Source: Bradyrhizobium sp. (GTDB taxonomy: Bacteria; Pseudomonadota; Alphaproteobacteria; Rhizobiales; Xanthobacteraceae). From it: DNA of 64,000 nucleotides. A program made the translations under genes and the position numbers. Where the stretch lies: positions 1 to 64,000 of the forward strand of contig NZ_JAUSLT010000138.1 of assembly GCF_030646015.1 (NCBI RefSeq), given 5' to 3'. The notes beneath the pieces are model-generated. The model saw nothing but the letters and a program-made list of their open reading frames with translations. It did not search any database and was not told where the DNA came from. This document shows positions 8,630 to 17,185 of the stretch, piece by piece (the first letter of the stretch is position 1; every line of letters starts with the position of its first letter).

Positions 8630-8838
8630 CTGCAGCCTGCCGCTGTGGCTTCGGACGCAATGACCAAGTATGCCCTGGGCTCGACGGAGCTGCCGGCATT
8701 GTCTGGATCGGGGTCAAGCTATAGCCCTTCGGCCGCGGCTCATTGCGCTAGGTCAACGCTTCATGGACAGGGCAGACCGAGAAGTACATGCCGAGTCCGC
8801 GCCGCCGGATGGAGAGAATTCTCGATCGGGATTCAGAA

Positions 8839-10521
8839 TCACAAATACGACAGGATAAGATACGCGGCCAGCATGATGGTCATCCAGAACGCCATCGCGC
8901 CGGTCGGCCAGGTGCGGGCCAGGATACCATCGGGTCCGTGATAACGCTGGATACCCGACGAAACTCCCCGGGCAGCCCGTTCTGCTGAACCCATGACGCC
9001 ATTCCACGCGGTCTCTGCTGCCCGGTTCAGGTTCTGAGCGAGCGCCAGACCGAGCCTTCGGTATAGCCAGTCAACGTCTAGCGTAATGGTCAGCGTCCGC
9101 TTCAGCCAGTCAAGCATCAGAAAAAATGCGAGACCGGAGAACAACAGCAGTTGCAGATAGAAAACCACGTGGCTCGGAGTATAGGGAACATAGGTTACCG
9201 GATACGGCAAGATAGCGTAAAGCGGCCCGGGCAGGACACCGATGCCGATGCACAGCGCCGCACACAGGACCATGGCGGCCCGCATGTTCCAGGGCGGATC
9301 GGCCGGCCGCAGTCCTGAATCTTTCTGGAAGAAGACGAACCATGGAAACTTGATGCCGGCGTGCAGGAAAACGCCGGCTGATGCGGCCGCGAGCAGATAC
9401 CACACCATTTCCAGCCGCTGGATACCCGCGGCATCCGAGATCATCGATTTCGAGACGAAGCCCGACGTCAGGGGAAACGATGAAATCGACAGCGCGCCGA
9501 CGATGCCGCAAATGGTCGTGAGCGGCATGGTGCGAAACAGCCCGCCGAGGTCGGTGCATTTGCGCTTGCCGGTCATGTAGAGAACCGAGCCTGCCGACAT
9601 CAGCAACAGCGCCTTGTAGATGATGTGCGTGAAAGCGTGCGCGGCGGCGCCATTGAGTGCGAGTTCGGTACCGATGCCGATTCCGGTCACCATGAACCCC
9701 ACCTGATTGACGATGCTGTACGCCAGGATGCGGCGCATGTCGTTTTCGAGGATCGCGTAGACGATCCCGTAGAACACCATGAACAGTCCGACATAGATCA
9801 GCAGTTCCGTGCCCGGAAAGCAGCGCAGCAGTACATAGACCGCGGCCTTGGTGGTGAAGGCCGAAAGGAACACCATGCCGCTCCACGAGCTCTCGGGATA
9901 GGCGTCGGGCAACCAGGACGAAAGCGGCCAGGCGCCTGCGTTGATCAGGAACCCGGCGAGGATCAGGCCTCGTGACAGGCTGTCGAGTTCGAGCTTGCCG
10001 AGCGCCAGCGAGCCGGTCGAAGCGACCTCGCCCGCGATGCCGGCCATCAGCAGGACCCCGCCGAGCAGATGGATCGCGGCGTATCTCAATCCCGGCCCAC
10101 GCGCGGACGGCCCCGCGCTCCACACCACCAGGGTGGAAGCGATCGCCATCAGCTCCCAGAAAATAAACAGGCTGATCAGGTCGCCCGCGAACACCACGCC
10201 GATGGCGCTGCCGGCGTAGCAAAAGGCCGCCGCCAGCTCGACCACGCGATTCTGGTTGAGCGCGAACAGACCGCCGGCGAACGCCATGACGGCAAACACC
10301 GTCGCGAACAGGCGGGACAGCGCATCGCCCTTGACCAGCGTCAGCTCGTAGCCAAGGAACGGCATCCGCAGCGCCGCTCCGTCGGGGACCTGCCAAACCA
10401 GGAACAGCGTCACCAGCGGCATCGCGAGAATCGTGAAGCCGCGCAGCCGGACAGGCAACATCGGCAGGACCAAGCCGCCGATGATCAGCACGATGGCTGG
10501 CGGAAGGACGCTAGCTGTCAT
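8839..10521 (-). CDS. Mrp/Mbh-type antiporter subunit D homologue (third copy in operon)
   Basis: This 560-aa member of the NuoL/M/N-MrpA/D family has about 14 membrane helices and then an extra C-terminal part of roughly 90 residues with a final helix. The helix-5 glutamate (F-I-F-W-E-L) and the helix-8 lysine (F-T-T-K-A-A-V-Y) are present. However, the helix-7 lysine seen in the two other large subunits of this operon is replaced by Asn (I-N-A-G-A-W-P-L-S-S-W-L-P), and the His two residues before Trp is Ser. It belongs to the subfamily often annotated Na+/H+ antiporter subunit D. It overlaps the small upstream gene by 11 bases and is the last gene of the operon. Confidence 0.85.
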   Translation of the reverse strand: MTASVLPPAIVLIIGGLVLPMLPVRLRGFTILAMPLVTLFLVWQVPDGAALRMPFLGYELTLVKGDALSRLFATVFAVMAFAGGLFALNQNRVVELAAAFCYAGSAIGVVFAGDLISLFIFWELMAIASTLVVWSAGPSARGPGLRYAAIHLLGGVLLMAGIAGEVASTGSLALGKLELDSLSRGLILAGFLINAGAWPLSSWLPDAYPESSWSGMVFLSAFTTKAAVYVLLRCFPGTELLIYVGLFMVFYGIVYAILENDMRRILAYSIVNQVGFMVTGIGIGTELALNGAAAHAFTHIIYKALLLMSAGSVLYMTGKRKCTDLGGLFRTMPLTTICGIVGALSISSFPLTSGFVSKSMISDAAGIQRLEMVWYLLAAASAGVFLHAGIKFPWFVFFQKDSGLRPADPPWNMRAAMVLCAALCIGIGVLPGPLYAILPYPVTYVPYTPSHVVFYLQLLLFSGLAFFLMLDWLKRTLTITLDVDWLYRRLGLALAQNLNRAAETAWNGVMGSAERAARGVSSGIQRYHGPDGILARTWPTGAMAFWMTIMLAAYLILSYL

Positions 10522-10750
10522 AATAGGTGTCCGGCCGCTTCAGGATGGCACCAAGCGCCTTGGCAAACACGATCATGGCGACGCAGGTCGCGAAACCGAA
10601 CCAGGCGCCGAAGCCGAATGTGCCGTCCAGCCCGAAATGCGGGTGATGGTTGATCGCGAGATCCATCAACACGGTCGCCGCCAGCACGATGACCGATCCG
10701 ATCCAGAGCCGCTTGATCGTGCTTGCGCGGGTAAGCCAGTGGTCGTCCAT
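10511..10750 (-). CDS. Small two-helix membrane protein of the antiporter operon
   Basis: This 79-aa protein has two predicted membrane helices (about residues 16-34 and 46-67) with a short histidine-containing loop (N-H-H-P-H-F-G) between them. I do not recognise a named family. It starts 3 bases after the stop of the second large subunit and overlaps the third, so it is translated as part of the operon. An accessory subunit that docks the third antiporter subunit is a plausible inference, without direct evidence. Confidence 0.75.
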   Translation of the reverse strand: MDDHWLTRASTIKRLWIGSVIVLAATVLMDLAINHHPHFGLDGTFGFGAWFGFATCVAMIVFAKALGAILKRPDTYYDS

Positions 10751-10753
10751 GAC

Positions 10754-12229
10754 TTAACGCCCCATCATAAGTGTTGCCAGCGCATAGGGAATGCCGGGCA
10801 GGAAGAACATCAGCATCGATCCGGCCGCCGTCGTGGTCAGCGCCAGCACCATCGGCCACGGCGCCTCGCCGTGCGCGGGTCCATGCCCGTCGTCCGGCGG
10901 CTCGCGAAAGAATGCGCGGAAAACGATCGGCAGGAAATAGCCGGCGTTGAGCAACGTGCTCACGATGATGACGGATACGGCCAGCCAGTTGGCCGTTTGC
11001 ATCGCCCCGGTGAGAATGAACCATTTGCCGAGAAAGCCGGCCGTCGGCGGAATGCCGATCATGCCAAGCGCGCCGATCGTGAAGGCCGCCATGGTCCACG
11101 GCATACGCCGGCCGATGCCGTCCAGCTGGCTCACCTCGGTCAGGTGCGCAGCGGTGTAGATCGACCCCGCCGCGAAGAACAGGGTGATCTTGCTGAAGGC
11201 GTGGGCGGCGATATGCATCGCGGCGCCGGTCAGGGAGATCGGCGCCAGGATCGCGACGCCGAGCACGACATAGGAGAGCTGCGAGATGGTCGAATAGGCG
11301 AGCCTGCGTTTGAGGTTGTCCTGTCGCAGCGCCACGATGGACGCCGCGATGACCGTCGTCCCCGCAACAGCCGTCAACCATGCCGATTGCCCTAATGAGC
11401 TCAGATTATCGACGCCGAAAACGAACACCGCCACCTTCACCACCGTGAAGACGCCGGCCTTGACCACCGCCACGGCGTGCAGCAATGCGCTGACCGGCGT
11501 CGGCGCCACCATTGCCGCCGGCAGCCAGAAATGTAGCGGCATCACCGCCGCTTTGCCGATGCCAAAAACGTAGAGCGCGAGCAGCACGGCGATCACGGGG
11601 ACGCCGGCCTTGCCGGCGAGGATGCCGCCCGGCGTGAAATCGAGCGTGCCGGCGATGGCCCAGGTGGCGATGATCGCTGGCAGCAGTAACAGCAGCGACG
11701 TGCCGAGCAGCAGCAGAAGATAGAGGCGGCCGGCGCGAACAGCCTCCTCGTTCCGCTTGTGCGTCACCAGCGGATAGGTCGAGAGCGTCAACGCCTCGTA
11801 GAACAGGAACAAGGTGAACAGGTTCTTGGCGAACGCGATCCCGATCGTGCTGCCGAGCGCCACCGCAAAGCAGACGTAGAATGTGGTCTGGCGCGGCTCG
11901 TCGTTGGCGCGCATGTAGCCGATCGAATAGATCGAATTGACAACCCACAGGGAGGCCGCGACCAGCGCGAACAGCATGCCGAGCGGTTCGACCTTGAACG
12001 CAAGGTCGAGGCCCGGGACCACCCGGAGGATCTGCATTTCCGGCCTGGCGCCATCGAGCACCGGCCCGAGTAGGCCGATCGTGAGCAGGCACAGTGTACC
12101 CGCCGTCACCAGCGTCACCGTCTCGCGCAGGTTCGGAGAGCGGCGAAACAGCGGAATGAGCAGCGCGCCGGCGAACGGCGTCAGCACGGTCATCACGGCG
12201 AGGTTCTCGTTCGACAGGGCCGCCGTCAT
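10754..12229 (-). CDS. Mrp/Mbh-type antiporter subunit D homologue (second copy in operon)
   Basis: This 491-aa proton-pumping-type subunit is homologous to MrpD, NuoM and NuoN. It has 14 helices with the helix-5 glutamate (L-F-Y-E-A-L-T-L), the helix-7 lysine (G-I-G-K-A-A-V-M-P-L-H-F-W-L-P), the helix-8 lysine and a helix-12 lysine (T-A-G-F-L-G-K-W). The ATG at 12229 overlaps the previous stop (ATGA). The open frame runs on upstream to 13747, but that part is only a shadow of the preceding gene. The C-terminal loop is His-rich. Confidence 0.88.
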   Translation of the reverse strand: MTAALSNENLAVMTVLTPFAGALLIPLFRRSPNLRETVTLVTAGTLCLLTIGLLGPVLDGARPEMQILRVVPGLDLAFKVEPLGMLFALVAASLWVVNSIYSIGYMRANDEPRQTTFYVCFAVALGSTIGIAFAKNLFTLFLFYEALTLSTYPLVTHKRNEEAVRAGRLYLLLLLGTSLLLLLPAIIATWAIAGTLDFTPGGILAGKAGVPVIAVLLALYVFGIGKAAVMPLHFWLPAAMVAPTPVSALLHAVAVVKAGVFTVVKVAVFVFGVDNLSSLGQSAWLTAVAGTTVIAASIVALRQDNLKRRLAYSTISQLSYVVLGVAILAPISLTGAAMHIAAHAFSKITLFFAAGSIYTAAHLTEVSQLDGIGRRMPWTMAAFTIGALGMIGIPPTAGFLGKWFILTGAMQTANWLAVSVIIVSTLLNAGYFLPIVFRAFFREPPDDGHGPAHGEAPWPMVLALTTTAAGSMLMFFLPGIPYALATLMMGR

Positions 12230-13719
12230 CGTAGCCCCCCGAGCAGGTTCTTGACGGCCGTACCGGCGATTCCCGCGGTCCACTGGGTATCGAGGCCGAA
12301 ATAGATCGTGGCGGCGGCCAGCACGACCAGCGGCAGCAGCATCGACAGCGGGGGATCGCTCGCATTGGCGATCGCGGCCGACGGCTCCCGCAGCCAGACG
12401 ACTTCGAGGACGCGGCCGACATAGACCAGCGCGATCAGCGAGCTTCCCACGATCAGGAAGACCGGCACCCACCACCCCTTGTCGAGCGCACCGAGCACCA
12501 GAAACCATTTGGAAATGAAGCCGGAGGTGCCGGGCGTGCCGACGAGTCCGAAACACGCGACCGTGAAGGCGGTCATGGTAAGCGGCATTTTGCGTCCAAT
12601 GCCGGCAAGATCGGAAAGCCGCACTGTGCCGATGCGGAAAAAGATCGCTCCGGCTGCAAGAAACAAAGCCGCCTTCATCAGCGCGTGATTGACGATATGG
12701 ACCAGCCCGCCGGTCAGTCCGGCCTGGTTGGCGAGCCCGATGCCGAGCGTGATGTAGCCGATCTGGGCAACCGAGGAATAAGCCAGCATTCGCTTCAGAT
12801 CGGTCTGGAACACGGCGATAACCGAGGCCACGAACATGGCCGCGATCGACAGCGCGATAACGATGTCGGTGACCGGCAATTCGCGGAAATCGATCGCGAC
12901 GCCGAAAATCGAGAAGAAGAAGCGCACCAGCAGGTAGATCGCGACCTTGGTCGCGGTGGCCGACAGGAAGGCCGTCACCCAGGACGGCGCATAAGCATAG
13001 GCGTTCGGCAGCCAGGCGTGGAGCGGAAACAACGCGAGCTTCAGGCTGACGCCGACGGTAATGAAGGCCAGGGCCGCCACGATGGCGCGCGAGTGACCGG
13101 CCCATTCCGGGCCGAGCCGCGCGGCGATGTCGGCCATGTTGAGGCTGCCGGTCAACAGATAGAGGAGGCCCACGCCGATGATGTAGAAGGTCGCCCCGAT
13201 CGTGCCCATGATCAGGTACTGGAACGCAGCGAGCAGTGCGCGCCGGTCGCGGCCGAGCGCCACCAGCACGTAGGTCGACAGCGACGATACCTCGAGAAAA
13301 ACGAAGGCGTTGAAGGCGTCGCCGGTTGTCACGATGCCCAGCAGCCCGGTGAGGCAGAGCAGATACATGCAGTAGAACCAGGCCTGCTGTCCGTCCTCGA
13401 CCTCGAACGCGACCGAGCGCCGCGCGAACGGCATGATCACCGCGCCGACCGTGGAGACCAGCAACAGCATGAAGCCGCCGAGAACGTCGACCCGGTACTC
13501 GATGCCCCAGGGCGGCGGCCAGCTGCCGATGTGGTAGGAGATCGGACCGCTCGCCAATACCTGCCACAGCATCGCGCCTGCGATCAACGGCATCAGCCAG
13601 CTCACCGCCAGCGCCACAGCGAAGGCCGGGCCGGCGCGGCGCAGGAACCCAGCCAGCACCGCCCCGATCAGCGGAACAACGACCTGCAATATGGGAAGGT
13701 GCGGCCAGACCGCGTTCAT
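12226..13719 (-). CDS. Mrp/Mbh-type antiporter subunit D (MrpD/MbhH-like, first copy)
   Basis: This 497-aa, 14-helix ion-translocating subunit has all key charged residues: glutamate in F-V-F-L-E-V-S-S-L, lysine in V-S-L-K-L-A-L-F-P-L-H-A-W-L-P, the helix-8 lysine, and the lysine in T-S-G-F-I-S-K-W. It directly follows the MrpC-like gene with an ATGA overlap, as mrpD follows mrpC in Mrp operons. It is the best candidate for the orthologue of MrpD/MnhD or MbhH. Confidence 0.9.
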   Translation of the reverse strand: MNAVWPHLPILQVVVPLIGAVLAGFLRRAGPAFAVALAVSWLMPLIAGAMLWQVLASGPISYHIGSWPPPWGIEYRVDVLGGFMLLLVSTVGAVIMPFARRSVAFEVEDGQQAWFYCMYLLCLTGLLGIVTTGDAFNAFVFLEVSSLSTYVLVALGRDRRALLAAFQYLIMGTIGATFYIIGVGLLYLLTGSLNMADIAARLGPEWAGHSRAIVAALAFITVGVSLKLALFPLHAWLPNAYAYAPSWVTAFLSATATKVAIYLLVRFFFSIFGVAIDFRELPVTDIVIALSIAAMFVASVIAVFQTDLKRMLAYSSVAQIGYITLGIGLANQAGLTGGLVHIVNHALMKAALFLAAGAIFFRIGTVRLSDLAGIGRKMPLTMTAFTVACFGLVGTPGTSGFISKWFLVLGALDKGWWVPVFLIVGSSLIALVYVGRVLEVVWLREPSAAIANASDPPLSMLLPLVVLAAATIYFGLDTQWTAGIAGTAVKNLLGGLR

Positions 13720-14081
13720 GTCTCGCGGTCCCTCTCGAAGATCTCATCCTCCTCGATCGTGCCGTAAGCCTCGTTGATGCGCACCACCAGCGCGAGGCCG
13801 AGCGCGAGCGTGGCCATGCCGACGACGATGGCGGTCAGCATCAGGACGTGCGGAAGCGGGTTCGAATACACGGTGAATGACGGATCGATGATGGGAGCGG
13901 TTCCGCCGATGATCTTTCCCGGCTCGACGTAAAGCAGATACACGGAGGTCTGGAAGATCGACAGTCCGACCAGCTTCTTCACCATGTTGCCGCGGGCGAC
14001 GACGATGTAGAGGCCCGCCATCATCAGGAAGATGGTGATCGCGTAGTGGTAATGATCGGTGACAATCGCCAGCGTCGGCAT
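13716..14081 (-). CDS. mnhC: Antiporter subunit C (MrpC/MnhC, NuoK-like)
   Basis: This 121-aa protein has three membrane helices and is homologous to NuoK and MrpC/MbhG. Typical features are the G-L-S-I-F-Q-T-S-V segment of helix 2 and the P-L-P-H-V-L-M-L-T-A-I-V-V-G stretch at the start of helix 3. The ATG at 14081 overlaps the previous stop (TGATG), and its own stop overlaps the next start (ATGA). The C-terminal tail is acidic. Confidence 0.9.
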   Translation of the reverse strand: MPTLAIVTDHYHYAITIFLMMAGLYIVVARGNMVKKLVGLSIFQTSVYLLYVEPGKIIGGTAPIIDPSFTVYSNPLPHVLMLTAIVVGMATLALGLALVVRINEAYGTIEEDEIFERDRET

Positions 14082-14497
14082 CAGCGGCCCCGCTCGACAA
14101 AGGCATAAAACAAGGACGTCATGGTGCCGGCCACCGTGATCAGGACACCCGCCTCGACCAGGAATATGCCGAGCTCGTGCCCGTGGGCGGGGTCGTGAGC
14201 GAGCACCGAATAGTCGAGATAGTTCTTGCCCAGCAGGAGCCCGGCGACGCCGGTACCCGCATAGATCAGTACGCCGAGCGGGACCATGCTCTGGACCACG
14301 GCCTGCGGCGCGATGCGATGCGCCAGATCGAGGCCGCAGGTGATCGCGAGCAGGATGACCGTGCTGGCCGCAATGACGCCGGCCTGGAAGCCGCCGCCCG
14401 GCCCGTAATCGCCATGAAACTGTACGTAGAGCGCGAACAGCAGAATGAACGGCAGGATCAGCTTGGTGCCGACGCGCAGAACGAGATCGTAACTCAT
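14081..14497 (-). CDS. mnhB: Antiporter subunit B (MrpB/MnhB, MbhF-like)
   Basis: This 138-aa MnhB-domain protein has four helices. The signature F-H-G-D-Y-G-P-G-G-G-F-Q-A-G follows helix 1. In Mrp complexes MrpB packs beside the C-terminal part of MrpA; here that part is encoded separately by the preceding gene. It overlaps both neighbours by a few bases. Confidence 0.92.
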   Translation of the reverse strand: MSYDLVLRVGTKLILPFILLFALYVQFHGDYGPGGGFQAGVIAASTVILLAITCGLDLAHRIAPQAVVQSMVPLGVLIYAGTGVAGLLLGKNYLDYSVLAHDPAHGHELGIFLVEAGVLITVAGTMTSLFYAFVERGR

Positions 14498-15030
14498 CGC
14501 GAGGTCTCCGCATCATCGCGGCGGCCTCGCCGCCGTGCCTTGCGCAGCAGCAGCATGACCCCGATGCCAGCGGTGAAAATTACCGTCGTCTCGCCGAGCG
14601 TGTCGTAGCCGCGGTAGTCGGCCAGCACCGAGGTCACGACGTTCGGAACGTTGGTATCTTTGATCGTGTCGGCGATGTAGCGCGGCGCCACATGCTTGTG
14701 AATGGCCGCATCGGGGGTACCGAATGGCGGTAGCACCAGCGTGCCCCACACCAGAACGGCGCCGGTGCCGAGCGAGACGAACAGCGGCAAGAGATGGGGG
14801 CGCACCCGCTTCATCTCGGTGGTCTTGACGAGGTGCAAGGTCGCGAGCAGCAGCACCGTCGAGACGCCGGCGCCGACCGACGCCTCGGTCATCGCCACGT
14901 CCACGGCGTCGAGCACGATCAGCACGCTCGCCATCAGGAAGCTATAGATGCTCGCAAGGATGACGACGCCGAACAGGCTCCGCTGCCGGACGATGGCGAT
15001 GGTCACGACTGCAAGCAGCGTCAGCAACAC
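14494..15030 (-). CDS. MbhD/MbhE-like subunit (equivalent of the MrpA C-terminal region)
   Basis: This 178-aa protein has a DUF4040/MbhD-type front part (three helices; conserved acidic E-A-S-V-G-A-G-V-S-T-V-L-L in the third) and an MbhE-like rear part with one or two helices around G-Y-D-T-L-G-E-T-T-V. In classical Mrp these segments are the tail of MrpA. A free-standing form is the pattern of membrane-bound hydrogenase (Mbh) modules. The GTG at 15030 is the first good start after the MnhG stop; the true start could be a little upstream at a rare codon. Confidence 0.82.
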   Translation of the reverse strand: MLLTLLAVVTIAIVRQRSLFGVVILASIYSFLMASVLIVLDAVDVAMTEASVGAGVSTVLLLATLHLVKTTEMKRVRPHLLPLFVSLGTGAVLVWGTLVLPPFGTPDAAIHKHVAPRYIADTIKDTNVPNVVTSVLADYRGYDTLGETTVIFTAGIGVMLLLRKARRRGRRDDAETSR

Positions 15031-15044
15031 CGTATTGATCAGGG

Positions 15045-15410
15045 TTATGATGGCTGCCTCCCGTCGTCCGGATCGGTCGACCGGGGGCGAGTCATGCCGC
15101 GACGGTCTTCCGCCAGCAGCGGCTTGATACCTTCATGCAGACAGGCTTGCGCGAGGGCGTGCGTCACGACGGGGCCGGTAAAAACGAACAGCGCCAGGAG
15201 AAACAGAAGCTTCAGCGTCACCAGGCCGAAACCGGCCTGCAGGGTCATGCCGAGGATCAGAAAACCGACGCCGAGCGTGTCCGTGACGCTGGCCGCGTGC
15301 ATGCGCGTGAAGACTTCCGGCATGCGCACCAGCCCGAACGCCCCGACGAGGGTGAAGAAACTTCCAAGGAGGATAAGTCCCCAGCTTGCGAGATCCACGG
15401 CCAGCGTCAT
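15045..15410 (-). CDS. mnhG: Antiporter subunit G (MrpG/MnhG/PhaG)
   Basis: This 121-aa protein has three helices with the family pattern G-x-F-F-x-L-V-G-A-F-G-L-V-R-M-P-E-V-F-T-R-M-H-A-A-S followed by D-T-L-G-V-G. The ATG at 15410 overlaps the previous stop (ATGA). An extended open frame to 15770 lies over the neighbouring gene and was discarded. The hydrophilic tail after about residue 100 is longer than in many MnhG proteins. Confidence 0.9.
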   Translation of the reverse strand: MTLAVDLASWGLILLGSFFTLVGAFGLVRMPEVFTRMHAASVTDTLGVGFLILGMTLQAGFGLVTLKLLFLLALFVFTGPVVTHALAQACLHEGIKPLLAEDRRGMTRPRSTDPDDGRQPS

Positions 15411-15691
15411 GATTTTGACTCGCTGTCGGCGTCGTAGGCCAGGTCGCCATGGCGGAAGAACTTCAGGACCGAGAGGGTGCCGATCAGATTGAGGAGGCCG
15501 TAGGTCAGCCCGATGTCCAGGAACTCGGGGCGCTCCGTCAGAAAGCCGACGACCGCGAGCAGCATGATGGCAAGCGTTCCCACGGAATTGCCAGCGAGAA
15601 CCCGGTCGAACACCGTCGGCCCCTTGATCGCACGGATAATCGCGAGCGCGAGAGCGACGAGGATGGCGGCGGCCGCGGCGGCAAACATCAC
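15407..15691 (-). CDS. mnhF: Antiporter subunit F (MrpF/MnhF/PhaF)
   Basis: This 94-aa protein has three helices. The conserved loop R-A-I-K-G-P-T-V-F-D-R-V-L-A-G-N follows helix 1, and the aspartate of V-F-D-R is a hallmark of MrpF. Both ends overlap neighbours (ATGA), which fits coupled translation. Residues after about 80 are hydrophilic. Confidence 0.92.
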   Translation of the reverse strand: MMFAAAAAAILVALALAIIRAIKGPTVFDRVLAGNSVGTLAIMLLAVVGFLTERPEFLDIGLTYGLLNLIGTLSVLKFFRHGDLAYDADSESKS

Positions 15692-16164
15692 GCCGCGCCT
15701 TCAAACTGACTGACGCGGCGGTCCATCCCGCCGCCCTCGAGGTCGTCAGCGCCGTCTCGCACCAGCGCATGAACGGTGAATTCGTCGCCGCTCACCCCCA
15801 CGGTAATCGTGCCCGGCGTGAGTGTGATCGAGTTGGCATAGGTCGCCATGCCGGCCGGCGTTTTCTGGCTGGCCCGCACCACCGTCATGGTGGGCGAAAT
15901 CGGAAGGCTCGGATCCAGGATGACCTTGGTTACGCTCCAGCCGGATTTGGTGATCTCGAGAAACAGCCAGGGAAAATAGGTGATGGCCCCCCGGAACAGC
16001 TCGATCGGATGCCCCTCCGGATCGGCGGCGCGCATGCGGATCGCAGCGAAGACACACGCCACCGCGCACACGGCACCGGCCGTGACCAGCATAGGCGTGT
16101 AATGCCCGGACAATGCGAGCCAAAAAGCGAACAGGAGCCCTGCCAGACTGAAGTACCGTATCAT
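15688..16164 (-). CDS. mnhE: Antiporter subunit E (MrpE/MnhE/PhaE)
   Basis: This 158-aa protein is the first gene of the operon. It has two or three N-terminal helices and a small cytoplasmic domain with the MnhE pattern: T-Y-A-N-S-I-T-L-T-P-G-T-I-T-V, then H-A-L. In Mrp the protein helps assembly and activity of the complex. The gene order E-F-G-(MbhDE)-B-C-D follows the Mbh/Mrp-module layout rather than the A-B-C-D-E-F-G order of classical Mrp operons. Confidence 0.9.
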   Translation of the reverse strand: MIRYFSLAGLLFAFWLALSGHYTPMLVTAGAVCAVACVFAAIRMRAADPEGHPIELFRGAITYFPWLFLEITKSGWSVTKVILDPSLPISPTMTVVRASQKTPAGMATYANSITLTPGTITVGVSGDEFTVHALVRDGADDLEGGGMDRRVSQFEGAA

Positions 16165-16408
16165 CCGCTCCTACCCTGGTCTTGCTACTCAAGCTCACAT
16201 TTCAGTTGGCGTGCTACAATCTGGCTCATTGTCACATAGCCTACTCGAGAAGATTGCGGATTTGCCTCGTCATCATCGCATCATAGACTAAGACGGCCCC
16301 GGCACATAGACTATGCTGAACAGGATCAGGAAACCTGCCGGAGACGGTACGTGCTTCATATCCGCAGCATAAGCTGAGCCTTCGGGCACTCGAGCTCGCG
16401 CTCCAGTT

Positions 16409-16774
16409 TCAAACCAGGGTTTCAACCGCCGAGAAGAAAAGCGCAATGCTCCACATCACGATGGAGACGATCGCGCTCCAGCGCGCGAACAGCAAATAGG
16501 TTTCGCGCATGACCGTCGAGACCATCCTCTGCGCCACGGCCTGCGGCGGACGGCTCTCCTTGGGAAGATAGAGCCACATCTCGGTCCGGCGGTGATCCTT
16601 GGTGCGGGCTTCACGGGCCTTGAGGACGAGAACAAGGGTCATCAGCAAGCTCAGAAAACCTCCCGCCTGAAAGGCGGAACGCGGGACGAAGGACATGGCG
16701 ATCAGGACGCAGAAAATGGCCAGCGATGCGAATCCGCACGCGCGCAGCACCGTTGTATAGGCAATCTGGCGCAT
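16409..16774 (-). CDS. Conserved hypothetical membrane protein
   Basis: This protein of about 121 aa is of unknown function. Two membrane helices sit at the N terminus (about residues 10-30 and 35-55), a basic charged stretch follows (K-A-R-E-A-R-T-K-D-H-R-R), then a C-terminal membrane helix. The ATG at 16774 is chosen; a TTG at 16846 in the same frame would add 24 residues. A decayed fragment of a paralogue lies at 7016-7113. The two copies flank the antiporter operon, so the duplication may predate or accompany its arrival. Confidence 0.6.
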   Translation of the reverse strand: MRQIAYTTVLRACGFASLAIFCVLIAMSFVPRSAFQAGGFLSLLMTLVLVLKAREARTKDHRRTEMWLYLPKESRPPQAVAQRMVSTVMRETYLLFARWSAIVSIVMWSIALFFSAVETLV

Positions 16775-16861
16775 CTCTTCCACGATCCGCCCTCCGTCTG
16801 CGCGGGACCTGAGCCCCAGCGTAGCGGCAAGGTCTCGCGCCCTCAACCTCGGGGCAGCCGG

Positions 16862-17185
16862 CTAGAGGCCGATTTTGAGAAAATTGCCGGCAGCGGGCAG
16901 TGCCAGGATCGCCGTCGTGGCAAGCCAGATCCAGAGCGATACGTTGTTTGACTCCGGGGCGCCGGTGACCCGCTCGTAGATCGCCGCCGGAATTCCGCCG
17001 ATAATGACCGTGGCGGTCGAAACCATCAGCGACGCGAACATCAGCGTCAGCGACAGGTTGCCGAACAGCAGCGGGCCGGCGATCGTCTGCACGTAGAGCA
17101 GCGCGAAGATCAGCCACAGCTGGTTGAAGATGCCGTTGATCATGCCGAAGAACGCGATGCCGATGAAATAGAAGTTGCGGTTCAT
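16862..17185 (-). CDS. Hypothetical membrane protein downstream of the YggT-like gene
   Basis: This 107-aa protein has three predicted membrane helices (about residues 5-25, 37-65 and 82-102). The middle one is rich in Ser/Thr and valine. I do not recognise the family. Its ATG overlaps the stop of the YggT-like gene (ATGA), so the two are an operon and probably work together. The larger open frame reaching 18088 is a shadow of the symporter gene. Confidence 0.7.
   Translation of the reverse strand: MNRNFYFIGIAFFGMINGIFNQLWLIFALLYVQTIAGPLLFGNLSLTLMFASLMVSTATVIIGGIPAAIYERVTGAPESNNVSLWIWLATTAILALPAAGNFLKIGL

Noticed and set aside
12230..13747. N-terminal extension of the second large antiporter subunit
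   Set aside because: The frame is open over the whole first subunit gene, but that part is Arg-rich and unlike the family. The ATGA at 12229 is the natural start.
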